Below are positions 6,419 through 11,264 of a stretch of DNA of 11,264 bases, piece by piece. Each line of letters opens with the position of its first letter. The stretch's first letter is position 1. Under the pieces are notes generated by a model. It did no database searches. It saw only the letters and a program-made list of their open reading frames with translations, and was not told where the DNA came from. Location: assembly GCA_023444445.1 (NCBI GenBank), contig JAEXMK010000144.1, positions 1 through 11,264 of the forward strand, in the 5' to 3' direction. Both the position numbers and the translations under genes were made by a program. Source of the stretch: Pseudomonadota bacterium. Its GTDB lineage: Bacteria; Pseudomonadota; Alphaproteobacteria; Rhizobiales; Rhizobiaceae.

Positions 6419-6456
6419 TTGACCATGTACCGGCAGAAGACCGGAAGGGGAAAAGT

Positions 6457-7335
6457 TTGCGCAGCACGACGGCGACCGTCTCGGATGTCATCCATGCCCA
6501 TTACGACGCGTTGACCCGTTCGGAAAAACGGCTGGCGGAAAGCCTGCTTGGCAACTATCCCGTATCCGGTCTCGGCAGCATCACCACCATCGCTGACAAT
6601 GCCGGCGTTTCCACGCCGACGGTGGCGCGCATGGTTCAGAAGCTGGGCTACAAGGGGTATCCTGAGTTTCAGGCGCATCTCCACCAGGAACTGGAAGCGA
6701 CGATTTCCGGCCCCGTCGCCAAGCATGACCGCTGGGCGACCAATGCGCCGGGCCTGCACATTCTCAACCGCTTTGCCGACGCCATTACCGGCAATCTGCG
6801 CGATACGCTCGGTGATCTCGACACCGCCGTCTTCGACAATGCCGCCGCGCTTTTGTCAGACCGCAAGCGCAGCATCTATTTCGTCGGTGGGCGCATCACC
6901 GGTGCGATTGCCGAGTATTTCTTCACCCACATGCAGGTGATCCGGCCGAAGACGACGCTGATGTCGTCCAATTCCAGCGCCTGGCCGCAATATATGCTGA
7001 ACATGAGCGCTGGCGACGTGCTCGTCATTTTCGACATCCGCCGTTACGAGCACGATATGACGACGCTCGCCGAGGTGGCCAAGGCAAATGGGGTGCAGAT
7101 CATCCTCTTTACCGACCAGTGGACATCGCCGGTGGCGCGCCATGCGCTGCATATTTTCCGGGTGAAGATCGAGGCCCCATCCGCATGGGATTCGTCCGTC
7201 GTGACCCTGTTCGTCGTCGAGGCGCTGATCGAAGCGGTGCAAAGCGGGACATGGGACGAAACCAAGGAACGCATGAACGCACTGGAGGGCCTGTTTGAAC
7301 AGACACGCCTCTTCCGGCGTCCCGACAGAACGTGA
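6457..7335 (+). CDS. RpiR-family transcriptional regulator (HTH + SIS domain)
   Basis: A 292-residue regulator with an N-terminal RpiR-type HTH (about residues 8-80; SITTIADNAGVSTPTVARMV, then KLGYKGYPEF) and a C-terminal SIS domain (about 115-260; SIYFVGGRITGAIAEYFF and DVLVIFDIRRYEHD), which in this family usually senses a phosphorylated sugar or another small metabolite. The TTG start at 6457 is chosen because AAGGGG lies 6 bases upstream, because the predicted protein then begins just ahead of the HTH domain, and because a candidate promoter sits between it and the upstream in-frame ATG at 6343. That ATG has no ribosome site and its extra 38 residues look non-coding. The gene diverges from the catabolic operon and probably controls it. 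It could instead act on the ABC-transporter operon downstream. No clear terminator follows it. Confidence 0.85.
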   Translation: MRSTTATVSDVIHAHYDALTRSEKRLAESLLGNYPVSGLGSITTIADNAGVSTPTVARMVQKLGYKGYPEFQAHLHQELEATISGPVAKHDRWATNAPGLHILNRFADAITGNLRDTLGDLDTAVFDNAAALLSDRKRSIYFVGGRITGAIAEYFFTHMQVIRPKTTLMSSNSSAWPQYMLNMSAGDVLVIFDIRRYEHDMTTLAEVAKANGVQIILFTDQWTSPVARHALHIFRVKIEAPSAWDSSVVTLFVVEALIEAVQSGTWDETKERMNALEGLFEQTRLFRRPDRT

Positions 7336-7624
7336 ATATGCGTAGCCGGCATACGACTTGACGCCGATGCTGCTCGCTGATTGGATACCTGCTATCGCTA
7401 CCAGCACGATAAAGCAGGGGAAAAACCAAGCTGGGGAACACATCTGGTCTAACGGACGAGAACGGACAACTCCCGCAATTGCAGGCCAAAAAGCCTGATG
7501 ATGGCGGAAAACGGGTGTAAAGTGGCGGAATCCGGATAAATAAATTGCAATCCAACCGTCACATTAGCTTCATCGAGACTCCGTATCAGCGTCCGCAATA
7601 TGAGAACACGAAGAGGAGAAAAAA
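7336..7624. other. Gene-free intergenic region with phased repeats and palindromes
   Basis: No credible gene lies here. Visible structure includes AACGGAC at 7451-7457 and 7461-7467 (10-base period), palindrome GCAATTGC at 7475-7482, a small hairpin CAGGC-CAAAAA-GCCTG at 7482-7497, TGGCGGAA at 7502-7509 and 7523-7530 (21-base period), and palindromes ATCCGGAT (7530-7537) and ATTGCAAT (7544-7551), followed by an AT-rich patch. Repeats on one DNA face ahead of a transporter operon suggest operator sites. I could not pick a convincing -35/-10 pair; TTGACG at 7358 with TTGGAT 17 bases on is the best weak option. Confidence 0.4.
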
Positions 7625-8731
7625 GTGATCTCTCACTGCCGCCGACTGCTTGCTACGACCACCGCACTGGTCATCGCCTCCACCGCCATTGCCGCCGCTG
7701 AGCCGAGCGCCGAACTGATCGCTGCCGCCAAAAAGGAAGGCATGCTGACAACCGTTGCGCTGCCGCACGACTGGTGCGGTTACGGCGACGTCATCGCCGC
7801 TTTCAAGGCGAAGTACCCGGAAATCACCGTCAACGAACTGAACCCGGACGCCGGCTCTGCCGACGAAGTTGAAGCCATCAAGGCGAACAAGGACAACAAG
7901 GGCCCGCAGGCTCCTGACGTCGTTGACGTCGGTCTCGCTTTCGGCCCACAGATGAAGGCCGAAGGCCTGCTGCAGCCTTACAAGGTCTCCACCTGGGACG
8001 AAATTCCTGACAACGTCAAGGATCCGGAAGGCTACTGGTACGGTGACTATTACGGCGTCATGTCGATGTTCGTGAACAAAGACCTCGTCAAGAACACGCC
8101 GAAGGACTGGGCTGACCTCTTGAAGCCGGAATATTCTGGTCAGGTAGCACTCGCCGGCGATCCGCGCGCTTCCAACCAAGCGATCCTCGGCGTTCTCGCC
8201 GCCGGTCTTTCCACCGGCGCGAAGTCTGGCAAGGAAGCCGGTGAAGCTGGCCTGAAATATTTTGCCGAGCTCAACAAGGCTGGCAACTTCCTTCCCGTTA
8301 TCGGCAAGGCTGGCACGCTGGCACAGGGCGCAACCCCGATCATCGTCGCCTGGGACTATAACGCCCTTTCCTGGAAGAAGACGCTTAACGACAATCCGCC
8401 AACTGAAGTCGTCGTGCCTGAAAAGGGTGTTCTGGCTGGCGTTTACGTGCAGGGCATTTCCGCCTATGCACCGCATCCGAACGCAGCGAAGCTCTGGATG
8501 GAGCATCTCTATTCCGACGACGGTCAGCTCGGCTGGCTGAAGGGCTATTGCCACCCCATCCGCTTCAACGCGATGGTCAAGGCCGGCAAGGTTCCGCAGG
8601 AGCTGATCGACAGCCTGCCGCCAGCAGCGGCCTATGAAAAGGCTATCTTCCCGACGCTCGAGGAAGTTGACGCCAACAAGGCTGCAGTGACCGGCGGCTG
8701 GGACAGTGTCGTTGGCGCAAACGTGAAGTAA
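7625..8731 (+). CDS. ABC transporter periplasmic substrate-binding protein
   Basis: A 368-residue binding protein of the iron/polyamine/phosphonate type (bacterial extracellular solute-binding family). The start is GTG 7625, fixed by GAGGAG 6 bases upstream. Residues 1 to about 25 form a signal peptide (basic start, hydrophobic core, AIAAA cleavage region), so it acts in the periplasm. The mature part opens with the family's ELIAAAKKEGML helix and contains VVDVGLAFGP, YGVMSMFVNKDLV and LKPEYSGQVALAGDP, all typical. The mature protein has only two cysteines (Cys51 and Cys309), which may form a disulfide. The ligand cannot be read from the sequence; polyamine, 2-aminoethylphosphonate-like compounds or ferric iron are all compatible with the family. 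It is the first gene of the transporter operon and is separated from the permeases by a strong terminator. Confidence 0.9.
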   Translation: MISHCRRLLATTTALVIASTAIAAAEPSAELIAAAKKEGMLTTVALPHDWCGYGDVIAAFKAKYPEITVNELNPDAGSADEVEAIKANKDNKGPQAPDVVDVGLAFGPQMKAEGLLQPYKVSTWDEIPDNVKDPEGYWYGDYYGVMSMFVNKDLVKNTPKDWADLLKPEYSGQVALAGDPRASNQAILGVLAAGLSTGAKSGKEAGEAGLKYFAELNKAGNFLPVIGKAGTLAQGATPIIVAWDYNALSWKKTLNDNPPTEVVVPEKGVLAGVYVQGISAYAPHPNAAKLWMEHLYSDDGQLGWLKGYCHPIRFNAMVKAGKVPQELIDSLPPAAAYEKAIFPTLEEVDANKAAVTGGWDSVVGANVK

Positions 8732-8742
8732 CTGTTGAAAAC

Positions 8743-8777
8743 GCACCCCGGACCTCGAAGTCCGGGGTGCTTCTTTT
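8743..8777 (+). terminator. Intrinsic terminator after the binding-protein gene
   Basis: A perfect 11-bp stem, GCACCCCGGAC / GTCCGGGGTGC, with a 6-base loop (CTCGAA) is followed by TTCTTTT. It begins 11 bases after the binding-protein stop. As no separate strong promoter is obvious before the permeases, it probably lets through only part of the transcription, giving more binding protein than membrane components. Confidence 0.88.
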
Positions 8778-8830
8778 ATGATCAAGGCCTTTATAGACAG
8801 ACCGTTTTAAAACGGCGTTTGGGGACAAGG

Positions 8831-9715
8831 ATGCCATCAACCAACACCGCCGGGCCATCCGACGCGGGCAGAAAGCTGCCGCTGCATTGGATAGGCGTTG
8901 TACCTTTTGCTGTTTTTGTGCTGCTGTTTCTGATCATGCCGACGATGAAGATCGTCATCGGCGCATTTCAGCGTACCGATGGCAGCTTCACGCTGGAAAA
9001 CATCGCCGGACTTTTCACCTCTTCCATTCTCGCGGCCTACTGGATTTCGATCAAGATCAGCCTCGCCTCGGCGGCTCTCGGCTGCCTGATTGGCTTTGCC
9101 GTCGCCGCCGCCGTGGTGCTGGGCGGATTGCCGCAGCGCATTCGCGGACCGCTTCTGACTTTTTCGGGCGTCGCCTCGCAATTCGCCGGCGTGCCGCTCG
9201 CCTTCGCCTTTATCGCGACGCTCGGCCCGGTCGGCCTGCTCACCGTGTTTCTGAAGACGCAGATCGGCATCGATCTCCGACTGCTCGGCTTCAACATCCT
9301 GTCCTTCTGGGGCCTGACCGTCACCTATCTGTTCTTCCAGATACCGCTGATGATCCTCATCATCACGCCTGCGCTGGACGGGCTGAAGCGCGAATGGCGC
9401 GAGGCGGCGGAAATCCTTGGCGCGACCGGTTTCCAATATTGGCGCATGGTGGCCTTTCCGATCCTGCTGCCCTCGCTGCTCGGCACCATGTCGCTGCTGT
9501 TTGCCAATGCCTTCGGCGCCGTTGCAACCGCTATTGCGCTCACCGGCTCCTCGCTCAATATCGTGCCGATCCTGCTCTTTGCGCAGATCCGTGGTGACGT
9601 TCTCGGCAATCCGCATCTCGGTTATGCGCTCGCCTTCGGCATGATCGTCGTGACCGGCATCGCCAATGCACTTTATATCTGGCTGCGCGCCCGCAGCGAA
9701 AGGTGGCTAAAATGA
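8831..9715 (+). CDS. ABC transporter inner-membrane permease, first subunit (PotB-like)
   Basis: A 294-residue membrane protein with about six hydrophobic spans and the cytoplasmic EAA loop that contacts the ATPase (EWREAAEILGATGFQYWRM, about residues 187-205, followed by PILLPSLLG). It forms half of the transport channel with the next gene product. The ATG at 8831 is preferred because GGGG lies 6 bases before it. The frame stays open up to 8735, but that extension would run through the terminator hairpin and gives an unlikely N-terminus. It overlaps the next gene by 4 bases (ATGA). Two separate permease genes resemble polyamine or phosphonate importers rather than the single fused permease of FbpB-type iron systems. 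Confidence 0.9.
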   Translation: MPSTNTAGPSDAGRKLPLHWIGVVPFAVFVLLFLIMPTMKIVIGAFQRTDGSFTLENIAGLFTSSILAAYWISIKISLASAALGCLIGFAVAAAVVLGGLPQRIRGPLLTFSGVASQFAGVPLAFAFIATLGPVGLLTVFLKTQIGIDLRLLGFNILSFWGLTVTYLFFQIPLMILIITPALDGLKREWREAAEILGATGFQYWRMVAFPILLPSLLGTMSLLFANAFGAVATAIALTGSSLNIVPILLFAQIRGDVLGNPHLGYALAFGMIVVTGIANALYIWLRARSERWLK

Positions 9716-10494
9716 AGCGTTTCTTCGCCTGGGGCGCGCTGATCTTCGGCCTGCTCTATTTCGCCCTGCCGCTGATCGGCATGACCAACTTCTCGCTGAA
9801 AATGCGGCGCGGCGAGTACTCCTTCGACGCCTATGGCAAGGTGCTGACCGATCCGCGTTTCCAGGAAACCTTCAGCTATTCTGTGGTGATGGCACTGTTC
9901 ACCATCGTTTTCGGTGTCCTGCTGGTGGTACCGACAGCCTACTGGGTGCGTCTGAAGCTGCCCGGCCTGCGGCCCTATATTGAATTCATCACGCTCTTGC
10001 CGCTGGTCATTCCGGCCATTGTCATCGTTTTCGGTTATATCAGGCTTTACAACACCTCGAGTTGGTTGCCGCTGACCGGCACGAGCTTTGGCACCAACCT
10101 GCTGTTGATGTTCGGTTATGCCACGCTCGCCCTGCCCTATATGTACCGCGCCGTAGACACCGGTCTTCGCACCATCGATGTGGCCACATTGACGGAAGCG
10201 GCGCAGAGCCTGGGTGCGGGCTGGACGACCATTCTCTCGCGCATCATCCTGCCCAATGTTCTGGTCGCCGTGCTCTCGGGCGCCTTCCTGACCTTCGCCA
10301 TCGTCATCGGTGAATTCACCATGGCGGCCCTTTTGAACCGCCCGGCCTTCGGCCCCTATATGCAGCTCCTTGGCGCCAACCGCGCCTATGAGCCGGCAGC
10401 GCTTGCCGTGATTTCCTTCGGCATCACCTGGGGTTGCCTCGGTCTGATCCAACTCGTTTCCCGCTATCAGAAGGGCGCGCCTCCCAAGGCCTGA
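9712..10494 (+). CDS. ABC transporter inner-membrane permease, second subunit (PotC-like)
   Basis: A 260-residue membrane protein with about six hydrophobic spans and an EAA loop (TLTEAAQSLGAGWTTILSRI at about 158-177, followed by ILPNVL). It is the partner of the previous permease in the importer core. The start is taken as ATG 9712, inside the ATGA overlap and 8 bases after AAAGG; an in-frame GTG at 9703 is possible but less well placed. The order binding protein, permease, permease, ATPase is a standard importer layout. The substrate is not determined by anything visible here. Confidence 0.9.
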   Translation: MKRFFAWGALIFGLLYFALPLIGMTNFSLKMRRGEYSFDAYGKVLTDPRFQETFSYSVVMALFTIVFGVLLVVPTAYWVRLKLPGLRPYIEFITLLPLVIPAIVIVFGYIRLYNTSSWLPLTGTSFGTNLLLMFGYATLALPYMYRAVDTGLRTIDVATLTEAAQSLGAGWTTILSRIILPNVLVAVLSGAFLTFAIVIGEFTMAALLNRPAFGPYMQLLGANRAYEPAALAVISFGITWGCLGLIQLVSRYQKGAPPKA

Positions 10495-10507
10495 GGACAA
10501 GATTTTC

Positions 10508-11264
10508 ATGAGCTTTTTGACACTTAGCAACATCAAGAAATCCTTCGGCTCCGTGCAGGTCGTGCATGATTTCAACATGGCCATTGAAAAAGGCGAATTC
10601 ATCTCCTTTCTCGGGCCATCCGGCTGCGGCAAGACCACCGTTCTGCGCATGATCGCCGGTTTCGAAATCCCAACCGGCGGATCGATTGTCATCGACGGCA
10701 AGGACCAGACGGCGCTCAGACCGAACCAGCGCAATATCGGCATGGTGTTCCAGGCCTATGCGCTGTTCCCCAACATGAACGTCTATGAAAACGTCGCCTT
10801 CGGTCTGAAAGTCGCCGGCAAGCCGAAAGCCGAGATCGACGCCCGCGTGAAGGAAATGCTCCAGCTCATCCATCTGGAACATCTGGCCGACCGTTATCCC
10901 TATCAGATGTCGGGCGGTCAGCAGCAGCGCGTGGCGCTCGCCCGCGCGCTCGCCCCGAAGCCGGAAGTGCTGCTGCTCGATGAGCCGCTTTCTGCGCTCG
11001 ACGCCAAGATCCGCGTCTCGCTGCGTGAGGAAATTCGCCAGATCCAGCAGAAACTCGGTATCACCACCATTTTCGTGACCCACGATCAGGAAGAGGCCCT
11101 GTCGATCTCTGACCGCATCGTGGTGATGAATGGCGGTCGTGCCGACCAGATCGGTTCGCCCTTCGATATCTACAACAAACCCGCCACGCGCTTCGTCGCC
11201 TCCTTCGTCGGCCCCCTGAATCTCCTCGACGCGACCCTGGTGGATTGCTGGTCCCACACCCTCC
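10508..11264 (+). CDS. ABC transporter ATP-binding protein (PotA/FbpC-like, 3' end outside window)
   Basis: The frame is open from ATG 10508 to the right edge (252 complete codons, no stop), so the gene is partial. All nucleotide-binding motifs are present: Walker A GPSGCGKTT (36-44), Q-loop Gln82 in GMVFQAYALFP, signature MSGGQQQR (134-141), Walker B VLLLDEP (154-160), D-loop SALD, and switch His192 in FVTHDQEEA. Members of this subfamily usually run to about 350 residues with a C-terminal TOBE domain, which would lie beyond the edge. GAGGA, overlapping the stop of the preceding permease gene, lies 10 bases before the ATG. The protein powers import by the two permeases. Class certain, substrate unknown. 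Confidence 0.93.
   Translation, partial: MSFLTLSNIKKSFGSVQVVHDFNMAIEKGEFISFLGPSGCGKTTVLRMIAGFEIPTGGSIVIDGKDQTALRPNQRNIGMVFQAYALFPNMNVYENVAFGLKVAGKPKAEIDARVKEMLQLIHLEHLADRYPYQMSGGQQQRVALARALAPKPEVLLLDEPLSALDAKIRVSLREEIRQIQQKLGITTIFVTHDQEEALSISDRIVVMNGGRADQIGSPFDIYNKPATRFVASFVGPLNLLDATLVDCWSHTL

Noticed and set aside
6343..6456. 38-residue N-terminal extension of the RpiR regulator
   Set aside because: There is no ribosome site at ATG 6343, a candidate promoter lies within the extension, and the TTG at 6457 has a good ribosome site directly before the HTH domain.
7586..8785. Minus-strand open frame (399 codons) opposite the binding-protein gene
   Set aside because: It runs through the terminator hairpin and lies antisense to a well-supported gene with a signal peptide and ribosome site.
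8735..8830. 32-residue N-terminal extension of the first ABC permease
   Set aside because: It would be encoded by the intrinsic terminator hairpin and lacks a ribosome site.
9673..10743. Minus-strand open frame (356 codons) opposite the second permease and the ATPase
   Set aside because: It spans two real genes on the other strand and gives a charged, low-complexity product.
1..11264. CRISPR array, tRNA/rRNA gene, insertion sequence or prophage
   Set aside because: No spaced long repeats, no tRNA-like or rRNA sequence, and no transposase or integrase reading frame were seen on either strand.

Overview
The window looks like chromosomal or chromid DNA of an alphaproteobacterium of the Rhizobiaceae, most likely Agrobacterium or Rhizobium. 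The basis is high GC with strongly GC-biased third codon positions, a GntR/RpiR-rich style of catabolic clusters, and protein sequences that read like rhizobial versions of their families. The species call is recognition from memory, not a search. The genes are densely packed: ten CDS (two cut by the window edges), plus one weak small ORF.

Left block (1-6282, all minus strand). Transcription runs from 6282 down to 1 in this order: an N-formylglutamate amidohydrolase-family enzyme, a 223-base gap with a doubtful 56-codon ORF and a possible attenuator, an ethanolamine-permease-type APC transporter, a glutamine-synthetase-family ligase, a two-gene toxin-antitoxin module (XRE-type antitoxin, VapC/PIN toxin), an aldehyde dehydrogenase, and the first 12 codons of a probable iron-containing alcohol dehydrogenase. 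Without the toxin-antitoxin pair, this is the parts list for a gamma-glutamyl route for an amino alcohol: import, gamma-glutamylation, alcohol oxidation, aldehyde oxidation, amide hydrolysis. Ethanolamine is the best guess, because the permease is of that family and because an alcohol dehydrogenase replaces the amine oxidase of the putrescine (Puu) pathway. The ligase also lacks the flap glutamate (Phe instead) and the DGSS ammonium-site motif of true glutamine synthetase. The toxin-antitoxin pair sits inside this operon with its own good promoter (TTGTGA-17-TATATT) and less GC-biased codons, and it is only 17 bases ahead of the aldehyde dehydrogenase.

Middle (6283-7624). A divergent control region carries promoters facing both ways. 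An RpiR/SIS-family regulator, probably starting at TTG 6457, reads right and is the obvious candidate to control the left block. A 289-base gap (7336-7624) then holds no gene, but it has short palindromes and phased direct repeats ahead of the next operon.

Right block (7625-11264, plus strand). This is an ABC importer of the polyamine/iron/phosphonate superfamily: a periplasmic binding protein (GTG start, signal peptide), a strong intrinsic terminator, two separate inner-membrane permeases with an ATGA overlap, and an ATPase that runs off the right edge. Its substrate cannot be read from the sequence. The terminator after the binding-protein gene would make that protein more abundant than the membrane components.
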